From contig OY848928.1 of assembly GCA_963693285.1 (NCBI GenBank), positions 1,116,501 to 1,180,500 of the forward strand: a stretch of DNA of 64,000 nt. Reading direction: 5' to 3'. This DNA comes from Xestospongia muta (Eukaryota; Porifera; Demospongiae; Haplosclerida; Petrosiidae). The notes beneath the pieces were generated by a model. That model was not told the DNA's origin. It made no database searches and was given only the letters and a program-made list of their open reading frames with translations. The first letter of the stretch is position 1, and each line of letters opens with the position of its first letter. Position numbers and translations under genes: made by a program. Below, piece after piece: positions 37,901 to 50,317 of the stretch.

Positions 37901-40900
37901 CATTAATTTGCTGTTGTATAATGTTATATGTGGAACCAGTCTCTGAACAAATGCCTACAAATTGTATGTAGTAGGAACCAGTATTGTTATCAGATACTAT
38001 ATACACTGTACCAACACCATCTGGAATGGTAGGTTCAATAATAGCACTGTCTAAAATGTTAAGAAAAAACTCAAATATTGTAATAATCATATTAGCCATT
38101 TCTTTCCCTCTCTCCCTGACTTACCTGGTATACAGCCTGGAATAGTATTACACAGTTCAATAGATGGGGGAATAAAACGAGATGTTTGTTCTAAAGGATC
38201 AGTACAAGATGTTGAGTGTATACCTGCTTGTGTTTGACACTTGACAAATTGTACTCGAACACCACATGTAGATTCTGAGCACTGAAAATAAAATTACAAG
38301 TAATAAAGATACAAAAAATGTGAGATAGTTACCTGGCTCCATTGACTTGGGAACCATGAAGCACCATCTAAAGTTGAAGGAAAAATTGGCTGAGGAGGAA
38401 AAGTAACAGGAGGTGCTGTTGGTCCTGGTGTCGGTGGAAATAGTGGCCCTGCTGTTTCATTATACATGGAGAAGATGATCCGATAAGTTTCAGGACAAGA
38501 TACAAAAAATGATTCGTTATGAGCGAAGTAAAAGTAGCCAGGACCAAAATATGTGTCATTTGAGAAATTAGTAAACATTTGTGGAGTAGCATCATTCGGA
38601 GTATAAACAGTGAGCTTGTCTGTTGGTATCATACCAACCACTTGTCCAGTAATTACATTTGTATTGATAGCAACAAAATTATGATATGAGACGTACTCAT
38701 AATATTCAGTATAATGTACTGTTGCTCTGCTAATAGCAATGATATCCATTCCTCCAATGATTAGAATAACATCACCATTTGGTGCTGTACGATTCTCTGG
38801 CTTCAGACAAACAACTTCAGTTACAGCACGAATTACATCATCACGATCAGTGATTAAAGTACTAAAACCATTCATTGGACAAGGTATGCTCCCAATACCA
38901 TCAGTTACAATAGTAACAGGTCCATTAACACATATAACAGAGCCTCCTGTACTCACAGCTGGAATATTATCACCTCTATAATATTGTATAACTCTGTCAC
39001 TATTGGTGGTAATATTAAAGATCAGATTACCAGTAGCATTATCATAAACTAAATATCCAGTTGATGAAATGATGGCATATTGTCTTGAGTTAATAGTTGT
39101 CCTTGTTGATCCTGATGAAGTGACTACATCAACTCCTCCAATTGTAAGACCAATTCTACCATTGCGTACTCTATTAACAACTCTTAAGTTAGTTGGAGGG
39201 ACAAACGAATTGATAACATTAATAGTACTTTGATCCTGAGTGAAGAAGGCTTCTCCAGAGAGCTTGTTGATGTAAAGTTTACCAGGTCCTTGTTGATTAG
39301 GATTACTTCCTTGATAAAATTGTACATCTGTGCTTCCACTTTGATAAACACCTAGTCTTCGGATGTTGGTAGCAGTAAAAACAACATTATTGTTATTATC
39401 ACAAACAGTCACAATATTACCACTGTATTCAACATGTTCATTACTGCTAATGCCCTTTGGGAGTCCACCTGTGAGAACAATAACTGGGATAGTACCAATA
39501 GATAGACTTTGGCCACCATCTATATCTATAATATTTGGTGGTAGACCAGTGGGAGCAGGTGAAGGAGATGGTTGTATTGTAGTAGTAGGCAGTACTATTG
39601 GTGGTGTAGTTGTTAGCACTATTGATGGAATAGTTGGTACTGTTGTTGGTTGGGCAATAACAGATGAAATTAGATTGATAATGTTTTGTCTGTCAGAAAT
39701 AAATGCTGTCCTATCTCCAGGTCTATAGTACACAGATAATGGACCAAGTTCAAAACCGATACTTTCCCTTATTCTTGGAGCAGTGTCAGTGCTTCTGTAT
39801 TGAATTACTCTGTTAGCTTGCACATAAAATATATTTCCTCCTCCGCTTCTACTCCCAGTGAAAGTGTTTGAGCTGTAAGAAAGATCATCAGTAGATCCAA
39901 GATCATAATGTTCAACACTGCTATCCAGAATAATAATATCACTACCTCCTAATGTTAACACACTCTGTCCAAGTGAATTGGTACGTACACCTATAGCAAA
40001 CATAGGATTGTTAACAAGATCAATTACATTGGGTACGTTGACAAGAAGAGCTTGGTTACCCATGACATAGAGTCGATAAGAACTGTCCACTGATATTGTC
40101 TCATCTGAAGCGCTAGGATACATAAAAATATTTTGTGCACCAGCTCTATAGTATGTTAACTGTGAAATACCAGTAAATGGTCCTCTAGAGTCAGCAGGTG
40201 ATAGAATAATAGTACCACCATTATATCGAATGGAATCACCATTTTGTAAAGCCAAACTCATGAAGCCTGTGATATCAACAATATTATTACCATTCAGTGT
40301 CAATGACATAACACCATTACACCATGTTGTTGTGAAAGTAGCAGTAGTGGCAGTGATTGTTTGAGTAGTAGTAGCAGAAGTGATAGCATTTTGTGTAGAC
40401 TGAGATGCTGTAAAAAAAGCAGTGTCACCACTGATATATAAAACCCCTGGTCCTGAGACAGGAGGAATAGTACCTCCATTAATTGAAAATCTATTACCAC
40501 CAGTGGAAGTCTCTGATGCAAAGAATGCAACACCAGGAATGGTTTTTGATAGTTGTTGTCGTACATGTGTTAGTGTAACTCCTGAGGCTATGTTGATAGT
40601 TTGAGATATGTCAGATAATGTTATCACATCAAATCCTGCAAAGTGCACAGTGTTACCTGAGACAGTGAACTGAGCTGTAGGAGTACCTCCACCTCTAAAA
40701 AAGTCTATAATTTGTTGGAAGATATAATTTATCCTTGAACCAACAGAAAACACAGCATTTCTATTGTTAATAAAAAAGGAATCGTACTCCAGAAATGCAG
40801 TCTCTGTATTTTGAAATGGAGTATCCTCAAAACCTCTATCTCCAATACGAATAACTCGATCAATAGGTGAATAACTAGATGAACCAACTTGTAAAACTTT

Positions 40901-43900
40901 AGAAGACGATGAATAGCTCACTGCTCCAGCAGGATTGTTTAAAACAGTAGAAGATGTTATAATGATAGCTCCTTGTGTAGAAAACTCAAAGTTAAATGAG
41001 ACATTCCCTCCATTGACAATGCTAACACTAAATTGAGAACCAAGAGTTTTGAATAGGTTAGTATTTAAAGTATCACTCTGAGAATAGACAGCAACAAATT
41101 GGTTTGAAAAACTATCTTGACGAGCTAGAAGCAATCCAGTAGGCATATCTCGAACTCCTTTAGTACCACTAAATACATATGCAATACCCAAGGGAGAAAT
41201 ATAGTAGTATGTGGTGATACCAGCTGCTGTAAAGTCTGCTACTCCAGTAGAATATGTAACATTATTTCCAGAATATGTCACTGTCTCATTACTGGTGTTG
41301 AGATAACATACAAAACTATAACCAGATAGTTGCATCACTGTTGTACCATCAATAATCAAATTGTTACCAATCTGAATATTGGAAGGATTAGTTACTTGAA
41401 AATTGAAACCACTACTAAAACCTCCACCAGGAAGAATTATATGAGTGAAGGTATATTGGATGCGTTGTGTATTAAAGATGATTGTAATTGTCACTGTATT
41501 GTCATTGGCTACTTGAGTGTTGACTACTGAGGAAGTGTTTAACTGAAATGATCCTGGTGTATAAGGAGGATCTGGAGGTGGATCTAGATAATAAAATATA
41601 TAATAATTGTTTGAGAATTGTCTCCTTGTTTTGTTGTTTGTATAATGATGAAGCCATAAATAAAAGACTCACCCCATTAATGCATTATTGATATAAAGCA
41701 GCCAAAGTCAGTAATAAGTGAATGAATAAAAAGTGTCATGGATTTAAAAATATTTTTTTAATTACTGGTTTCCATTCTTTTAAGTATACGCAAGTATACC
41801 AAGTTTTACCTAAGAGTAAAGAATCACTTATCTGATCAAAAAGAATTTACAATAGGAAGTGCCCATAGGTACAGCAGGAAGCCACACCTACTGTGTACGG
41901 TTAATAATTAGGGTTTAGGGGGTGGAGATCAGTTCAATACACAATAAAGCATGTACTTCTTGCCAAACTAGCCTTTAGAATATAATGTCTCCACAGCTGT
42001 AATTTTTGATCTAGCATTAAACCATTTACTTGAAACAGAACCATAACTATAGTAGTTGGAGGTTTGAAAGAGTTATGTAATCCTTGACGAAACAGTTTGC
42101 TACTCCAAGGCATTGCAGCAGCTACAGTCATTTTTTCAGTAATAAACCAGTGTATTGTGAGTGAAATGGATTAGAAACAGAGAGTGGTTCTTGTTATAAC
42201 TTGCCTATGATGACATCACTATGATGTCACTACCAATATTAACCCCTATGACACATAGTGATGTCATCATAGGCAAGTTACATCAAGAACCACCTGAAAC
42301 AGATGATCTCAATTCAGATGTTTACATGAAGCTATTCGTGAGCATGCTCAGATTTAATTATTACTAATTAGAGTCATGGTAATAATTATTATTAATTATT
42401 AAATTATAAGGCATACAAATGTTCACATTTTATCATTTTCTTGAAAGAAAGCAATAAGAAAGCTATGACAGAGCAAATCCAAATCACAATAGCATCAATC
42501 AACCACTATCTTTTAAATATTTAGCTTGATGAATGAAATTTACACTGTACTATTGAATACAATATAAACTCACTGCTCTTTACAAGGGACACATATATAT
42601 GGGTTTTGTGCCTTGACAATAGCCCATTATTTTGTGATACACTATTTCAATGGATTAGCAATGAGAAAAGCATAATTGTAGTGTTCATAATATAATACAT
42701 TATAAGAAAATATCTATGTTATTATCTTACTTGAGTCACAGCTTTGTTGATTACAGGTCTCAAACCACACAGGTTGTCCACTAATAAAATAATCAGCAAA
42801 GGGACAGCAGTTTTCAGTAACTGTAGGTGGTGAACAAATTGGATAAACAACACCATCTTGATCTACACACTCAGGTAACATAGTCCTCACGCCACCACCA
42901 CAAGAGACAGTACACTGAAGAGAAGAAGATAAATCTTAAATCATGGTTTTATCACAAATGGTTTAACAATTCAACTGTGACCAATGAACTCTCACTTTAT
43001 AATCTAATAAAGGAGAGGAAATGGATTCCAAATGGAAGTCCACCAGACCACCACCCAAATTATTTTATGTTACAGGTCATGCATAAAGTTCAATATATTG
43101 TATCTTAATATATGTTCTTACATTTGAAGGATCATTTGTTATAACAGTGACTATCCTTGTGGCTTGTCTCTTTGTCTATATAAAAATAATAATAAAACAC
43201 AAAGCTATGGCAGTATGTAATTATATCCACCATATTATTTAATCTATCTGCATATGTTTATCAATTAAAGTTTAACTATTGTCAAAACATACCCTAATAT
43301 ATGTGATAAATTATAATGTACTGTGTATAACATTTATCTTCAGTTGTTGTTATTCATTAAAAATATTTGCTACAATTTTTTTTAAAAAGTGGAAACATAC
43401 CCAACATTTATAGTCTCAATTCATCCACCATAGCATATGACAATTTACTGAACATGATATGATCATAGCTTATGTTTATGCATCAGATTTGTAATATTTC
43501 CAAATAATGATTACACATGTTAATAAAAGCTAGCTTATAATTCTATTATAGTAAGGAAGGAGATTACAATAACATGTGGTCATGTTAGTAGACATTTCAC
43601 TAGATACTTATAATGCATTTAATGATTATAATTGTACTACTCACTGGTGAGGTATGACTTAGTCTTACTGATAATGTTATGAATTTCCAATAGTAACTAA
43701 AACTTTGTTACTTAAAACCAAGTAGCAAGAAAATTTAATGAGGATAAATACGTAAAGTAGCTAATGGTAGGACAACCAAAACCCATTAGCCAAAATTTGT
43801 TAAATAATAATTTTCGCAAAACTATAGATGAGCTTTTAAATAATTGAATCAAACCATGCACTTTACATGATTCTGTGAACAAATGTTACAAAGCATGTCA

Positions 43901-44165
43901 AAAATGCATTAACAATGCTGTCTATATATTAATGTAATTCAAAAAGGATTGGGAACAGTTTATTTACAATAGTCTACAAAACAAATGCTAATTATGGAGT
44001 CAAAAAGTAAACTGTTTTCATTTCCATTTCAAACACATACTATTAAATGTGATCTTACAACAACCAGCCTCATTGTTGCAAACATTAACTAAGTAAGAGA
44101 AAAGAGAGTAATATCATGTAAGTCTCCATTAATATACTTACCAAAATAATCCCAACAGGAGCCAT
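30532..44165 (-). CDS. Giant secreted repeat/Ig/TSP1/PLAC protein, copy 1 (2926 aa)
   Basis: Twenty-five exons total 8781 nt: 44142-44165, 44059-44088, 43122-43175, 42731-42914, 38333-41583, 38125-38281, 37038-38050, 36826-36961, 35448-36728, 35255-35360, 34947-35110, 34664-34821, 34437-34614, 33873-34208, 33222-33416, 32848-33006, 32673-32788, 32358-32565, 32126-32179, 31840-31972, 31414-31651, 31142-31318, 30913-31092, 30714-30858, 30532-30635. The first two exons give a signal peptide. A TSP1-like Cys-rich exon follows, then (about 100-1165) eight repeats of 95-125 residues that I do not recognise, with a Pro/Thr linker after the fifth. Two more divergent modules lie near 1240-1440 and 1630-1790. 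TSP1 repeats are at about 1170-1233 and 1571-1616. About eight Ig domains lie between 1445 and 2583. Five TSP1 repeats (WGRCSNHCGGG, CDQYCGYGNQTR, CSSTCQGGTHSR, CSVTCGQGNRTR) precede a Cys-rich PLAC-like tail. The C-terminal plan resembles papilin/ADAMTSL matrix proteins, without a protease. Confidence 0.85.
32588..32630. repeat. (GT)n microsatellite in a TSP1/Ig copy 1 intron
   Basis: GT run between exons 18 and 17. The equivalent run in copy 2 (about 48147-48204) is longer. Confidence 0.9.
33510..33830. repeat. 60-bp minisatellite, about five units, in a TSP1/Ig copy 1 intron
   Basis: Exact 60-base period with few substitutions, in the intron after the exon at 33873-34208. On the coding (minus) strand each of the four best units carries TGGTAAGTACTG, a strong splice-donor match. 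The unit resembles the real donor and start of this same intron (GTAAGTAGTTATTAATGG). Copy 2 has only about three units. Confidence 0.9.
34824..34909. repeat. (GA)n microsatellite (CT on the coding strand) beside an acceptor
   Basis: About 43 GA units abut the acceptor of the exon at 34664-34821, acting as its polypyrimidine tract. Copy 2 has about 35 units (50242-50312). Confidence 0.9.
41584..42730. other. TSP1/Ig copy 1, intron 4
   Basis: A 1147-bp AT-rich intron with one short MITE (42182-42295). The minus frame at 41934-42131 has no family resemblance. There is a single GGGTTTAGGG-type stretch near 41910. Confidence 0.5.
42182..42295. mobile_element. 114-bp MITE with 8-bp target duplication
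   Basis: Near-perfect hairpin: the left arm GTGGTTCTTG...AACTTGCCTATGATGACA is mirrored on the right. It is flanked by direct repeats GAAACAGA at 42174-42181 and 42296-42303. An 8-bp duplication is typical of hAT-type transposition. No coding capacity. Confidence 0.75.
43176..44058. other. TSP1/Ig copy 1, intron 2
   Basis: An 883-bp AT-rich intron between the signal-peptide exons and the third exon. No coding signal or clear repeat seen. Confidence 0.4.
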
Positions 44166-44800
44166 GTCACACACACTTCTCTAACCAGGACTTTAAAATA
44201 AGCCGTAAAACATCCAAAGACTTAATGTAGCTATTCATACGGAACAGGAAGTATATACTACAATGATAAACTAAAACTATACCCCAGACCCTAAATACTA
44301 AACATTAGAACCTAAATGTATTAATTTCACATTGGAGTATGCACTTCCTGTGCCATACAAATAGCCAATATGTAATTTTATTTACATTTCAGTAGGAACT
44401 TTTGAGCAGTGATAAACAAATTAGGATGCTTGTTTGTACTGTTTGAAGTGAGCTTCCATTGTATTGGAGAACCTAAGTTCTATTGAGTTAGACCTTCCTC
44501 TTTGCTGATGCATGCAATGCAAAGAGGAGTGTATAGCTCAATAGATCTAGACTAAAGTTCTGTGTACTTGGTCATATTGGAAGAATTTTTTTTTCTAGAA
44601 AATTGAGCTGCAACTTTAAAATAAACTAGCATATATTTAAAACAAAACTATACAAAATCTAACATAACATGTTTTTTAGCATAGCACAACACAAACACAA
44701 ACAAAATTGTTTGTTTTTGTGACTGAACTTATGACTGATATTGCTCTTCTTCTCTTTGTAGCTTTTTCTTTTCGTCTACTTCTTTATATGTAGCGAATGA
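44166..44800. other. Upstream region of TSP1/Ig copy 1, ending in a GPCR-gene fragment
   Basis: Contains the copy 1 promoter, a MITE (44229-44368) and, at about 44733-44800, a stretch that aligns to the 3' coding end of the GPCR gene at 62325-62395 (shared TTCTCTTTGTAG and TCTACTTC blocks). The fragment is too short and diverged to code. It marks the right end of duplication unit 1. Confidence 0.6.
44229..44368. mobile_element. MITE-like inverted-repeat element upstream of TSP1/Ig copy 1
   Basis: The left arm (44229-44265) and the reverse complement of the right arm (44330-44368) match over about 37 bases (for example ACAGGAAGT). The core AGACCCTAAATAC is like that of the element at 6725-6852, so both belong to one family. 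Confidence 0.7.
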
Positions 44801-45700
44801 TATTTTAGTCATCTTAAACTTCCAACATATATATATAGCATTGTTGACATTGAGACCATTTATTAAAGAACATCTCAACTTCAAACAGGTGTGTTTTGTG
44901 TATATGTTTGTGTCAGTTGAAGTTCATCTCTCTCTCTCTCTCTCTCTCATAGTCTGGAGTTCGTATGCTTGTCAACACATTATGAGACAGACGATTGATT
45001 ACCTGGTATTAGTGATCCTCTTACATGATCTGGATGGGTAAAGGTAATACTAGTACTATTGTAAAGTGAACTATCAGTGATCTTACATTAGCACCAGGAA
45101 TTATACAAATGCCAATGGACAAGAGAAGAAGAGTAAGAAAGACTCAAACTAAACTCGTAAGAGCCACTGCTAAGCAACATGACAAGTTTAATTTTATGTT
45201 TAAAAACTTTGTACTGCCATGTTGGGTATCAATCTGCTGAGGGACTAGAGAATGAAACTTGCTTGTATTTAACAACTCTCTTTTTTTCCATTTACTAGTC
45301 GACTGCAGCCTCTGGTAGCTCGTATGCATTGTGGTGATTTGCAGTTTATAATGAGAAGCTTATTAACTGATCGTCTTGATGGACGGAAAGGAGAAGAGAG
45401 AGAAGAGAAAGTGGGTTGTATTAAGAGTATATATTGTCAAATGTTATTTTTCAAATGTGTACTCTTTCCTGATACAATTGATATTGGTAAGTGTGTGTGC
45501 TATAAGTGTGTTATGTGATAGTGTAATAAGTGTTGTGTGTGAATGTTATCTTCTTATTTTTCTGTTTGACAAAGAGTACCAATTATGATTAATGCAATTA
45601 CCTAAAGAACTAGCTATCTTGTTACAGTCCTGGGATTATCCTCCTACTCTCAAAGCTATAAACTGTAGGAAAGAATTTGGTCATCTACAAATCATTTAAT
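44801..45700 (+). pseudogene. Truncated DENND4 3' fragment at the duplication junction
   Basis: Matches DENND4 from 29206 to the stop region, about the last five exons. It starts abruptly inside exon 22. Damage: exon 23 has TGA for the Trp of KTLWDRR plus an inserted codon. The acceptor before the last exon is lost (TTTTCTG replaces TTTTAG). An early stop lies in the last exon (the frame reads YQL then stop). There is no promoter or 5' part. It is a by-product of the tandem duplication. Confidence 0.88.
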
Positions 45701-46097
45701 TTTTGTAATCTTTTTTGGCAGTTTTGCTTTTTTGCTTATCTATTAAATTTTTTATTATTTGAGACAATGTTCACGACTTGAGAACCTAGCTTTATACCTC
45801 TTAAAATAATAGTTTAGCAAATAAAATGTGTTTGTATTGAAAAGTATTTCAGTTCAAAAGGTGCATGGGGAGACTTAGGAGATGTTCAACAATTGTAAAA
45901 TTAAAAAAAAAAACTAAACAGTAGGAACATATCATTTGATTACACTAATGTCATTGTATTGTTCTAATGTTAAGTACACAATATATAGCAAAGTCCTATG
46001 TACACTTTAGCAAGTAAAACACATACATGCATTGTATATATATTGGTTTTGTGCTAGTAATATGTATGTAGTTTAACTGTCCATTCTTGTAATTTAA
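45701..46097. other. Gap between the DENND4 fragment and TSP1/Ig copy 2
   Basis: Near-identical copy of 30138-30531. No gene seen. Confidence 0.5.
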
Positions 46098-48153
46098 TTA
46101 AGTTCCACATGTGATACAACAAGTTGCTTTCACTGTGTTTAAAGAACAGAGACCAGACGGCACAAAACGACAAAGGATACTTTCTGTTGTACACATGGTA
46201 TCTATAGAAAAGATAAATAATCTCTTGACATTTGATGTTAGATATTTTCTGTGTTGTTCTATTTATCATTTCACTGACCTGGACATCTACCCAAGTTACA
46301 AGGCTCTGTTGTGGATGGAGTCTCGTGTTCTGAACATGAAATTATATTGACTATTTCATTAGTGACAACATTGCGACAAGAGACAGACCTAGTCCTAACA
46401 CCTTGACCACAGGTCACTGAACACTAAATAAAAGAGGATAACCCTGTGTAATTATAATTAATTAGTTTATGACTAACAGGACCAAACTCTCCAGTAATCC
46501 AAGTGAAATTCAGAGGACATACTCCAATGCCACAAAGACGGAATGAAATTGGGCGAGGAAGTCCCTCACAAAATGAGTCATTAATTATTTGATTATTACT
46601 TGCATTGTAACAAGACACAACACGAGAATGAGTCCCACCTTGACATGTACTAGAACACTAACAAGAGATCACATGATTACAATATGGGGGTCACATGATC
46701 TCTTACAGGATCCCATGCTCCAGCAGCCCACAAGTAAGGACATGTACGAGTTTTGCATCGTCTTATTGACTCTGGTCTTGTCCCTTCCTCACAAAACCTA
46801 TCATCTAATGTCATGTTATTGTTGGCAGGAGAGATACAATAGACATTACGAGTTTGGTTACCATAGCCACAGTATTGATCACACTGAAATTAATAAAAAA
46901 GATAGGTAAATGAATGGATGGATGGGACAGATGGATGGATACTGGATGGATACAGATGGATATTAAGGAAGAATGGGTCACTAAACATACTGGACTAAAA
47001 GGGTCAGTTCTCCATTCTGGACAACTGTATTCATTACAAGGTCGTGAAAGTGGACTTGGAAAAGTTGATTGGTTAGCAAAGTGGACACAAAAATCTTTAT
47101 GTACTCTTTCAGCTGGTACTCCATTAACATACAAGATACACTCAATTTGACGACATTCAATACCACCACCACAATGATGAGAACACCTACCCCATCCTGT
47201 TGCACGATATCTGTATTCTCTAACAGGACTGAAGACGTACAGTGTTATGTATTAAATATATAGAACTTAATAATAAACTAACAATAAATATGCTATTGTT
47301 TTCTAGTATTATAGTTTTAAAATTGACGCTAACTGAATTCATAGTCCATTTATATTAATTATAATGAATTCATTGAAAATTAAAATATTTTAGTCATTTA
47401 AAAATATTATTTCAATCTTACCATGGTGTTAGAGATAGACATTCAACAAAATCAGGTGCTGGTCTGAGACTGGGAGGAACTCTATATAGTTCAATGTCAC
47501 TCTCAACATTGTCAAAATTTCTAGTACAGTTTAACACATACTCTCGTATACCTTTTAATAGAGGAGATATTCAAGATATCAAATGTTCTATTTAAAGACA
47601 TTGTTAGAATGTAATAATTTTCTTAACTAACCATGCCATTTGATTATACTAATTACAAAAGATAATAATTTATCAAATTAAACTTACCTTGTTCACATGA
47701 TGCAGAACAAGGACCAAGTCCAACCAGTTGACAATTGTAACCTGAAAAAAATATAACATAAAATTGATATGCTTTAATGAACTATATTAAAAATTGTTGA
47801 ATCACAAGAAGTCAATTTTATTCTAGAGAGGTTCAATTTTAAAATTTAAGATTTAAAGGATGAACAAAGAGACAAAAGAGTGACAGACAGAGACAATGTT
47901 GTAGTTGTGATCACTTACTCTCTCCACAGACAGTCACAGATTGACTGACTATGTCTAAAGGATTAGTAGCTGTACATGTATATACTGCACATATTGTTGT
48001 TGATAATCCCATTATTAGTAATGAACCATCAGGTTGAATCATGAAGGCATCAGTTGATGTAACTGGTTGTCCATTTATAATCCAACTAATAGTTGGTTTA
48101 GGCCGTCCCTTTGTATTGCATTTGATCTAATGTATGTGTACATACATGTGTGC

Positions 48154-48207
<54 letters not shown>

Positions 48208-50237
48208 TAGAGAGATTAGTAATCAAATTATCATTTTACTTACCAAAGTTTCATTAAATAGCTGAATATTGACAGTTTGGGTCCCTGTACCAACACTAAT
48301 GATCTTTCGTCTTCCCATCCTATCAATATGAGGTGGATTGACCTCAATAGTGGGTGGAACTATAATGTAGTAAAGATGCCATGTTTCTATATACATATAT
48401 GACATTTGTTATACTTACTTCCAGTTGCATTGATTAAGGTTTCCCTAGAATATTTCCCAGCAATGTTGGCAGCCATACAAACACATGTCCTATTTATCAG
48501 ATTAATAGAGATCAATGAGAAGTGAGTTATTAGGAAAGACAGTGATACCAGGTGAGGTAGTTAGAACCATATTTGTTTCTGTAAAGTTAAGGTAGGTCAA
48601 TAATAGTTGTAAGGTATATCATTGAATGTGGGTGTGTGTGTGTGACAGTAATTCGGACAGATTTGTAAATTTTGTCACCATATCCACACTTATTTTTAAG
48701 CATTAATGCTATAAACCATCAAAAATTCTATTCTCATAAATTTCCAGTTAAAGAGAACTTTACCTTTAATACTCCACACAACATCAGCTGATGGGAAGGT
48801 TGTTTCATCAACAATACAATTTAACATAATTTTTGCAGATACAGTTACACACAGTCCTACTCCAACATCTTCTTCAATATATGACTTAGACTCTTGATTG
48901 TCACAGAATCCAGGAACTAGAACCATATCATGACGAGATGACTTGATATGAGGAGGTACTGAAAAGAAGAGGATACACCACAGTGACTACCACTAGCATG
49001 TGGGCAGATGTACTTTCCTGTATGTCTGACCAAACTAAACTACTTCTAGACTAATAGCTATCATTAGTAAGCTGTAGACTAGTGAACATCAGTACTTACC
49101 ACAGTGACGTAGGATAGCTACCATTAGTAAGCTCTAAACTAGTCAACATCAGTACTTACCACAGTGACCTAGGATAGCTACCATTAGTAAGCTCTAGACT
49201 GTCAACATCAGTACTTACCAGTGATTTTGAATAGCTATCATTGACACATCAGTGACCTCACTGACATGGCTACCATTAATAACTACTTACCTGCAGCTGT
49301 AACATTTATTCCTCCATCATCAGAACCTGCTTCATTCATCACAAAACACTGGTATGTCCCAGAATAGGGTTTGGTAATATTAGTAAAACACAACTCAGTC
49401 TCATTAGCTCGTACACTGAGACATATATCACGAAGACTAATTCCTTCTCCGTTAAATCGCCAGGCAATATGTTCAGCTGGAGGAACACCACGGTCAATAT
49501 CACATCTTAAACAGAATGACAGTCCATGTAAAACAAGCAAATCTGATTTTTGTTTTACAGTCACTACTGAACCATGTGCTGTCGCATTAGTTATATCGGT
49601 ATTTGAAGCTAGAACAACAGGTGGTTCTACAGAAAGAAATGAAATGAAACATGTGAATATAAGTATGTTATTATTAGCCTACAAACAATCAAATATGATC
49701 AATAATAAAAATAATTAGACCTTCATTGTAATATTTATTTGTAATGAGGTAATTATCATTGAGTTCAATAGGAGTATCCCCCTAACAATCCCAGGGTCGG
49801 TAAAATAAATCATTAATTACATTTATTTTCATTACTCCTTCTTATTTCACTCACTATAAATAGACAGTTTAGATTTAACAGCATCATTTCCATAATCACT
49901 CTTAACTCGACACTCATATATTCCATCTTCTGCAAGTGTAACAAGATCCAACATCAAAATTCTAGATTGTGCATCACCACTTGTAAGTGCCATACCATCT
50001 TTGTACCATTGCCATTCTGGCATAGGACTACCCTATAACAATTAATGGAGTACAGATCAGACACAAGGAATGATTACTAACCTGTGTTACATTACATCTA
50101 ATGTTAACAGTTGTACCAACTGCCACTATAGCATCTTGTCCAACATCAACAGTAACATCTATAGTGACTGTTTGTGTTCCATGACTAAGTGGAACATTGG
50201 TGGCAGGTGGTTTAGAGTGACGAGCAATCATAGGAGG

Positions 50238-50317
<80 letters not shown>

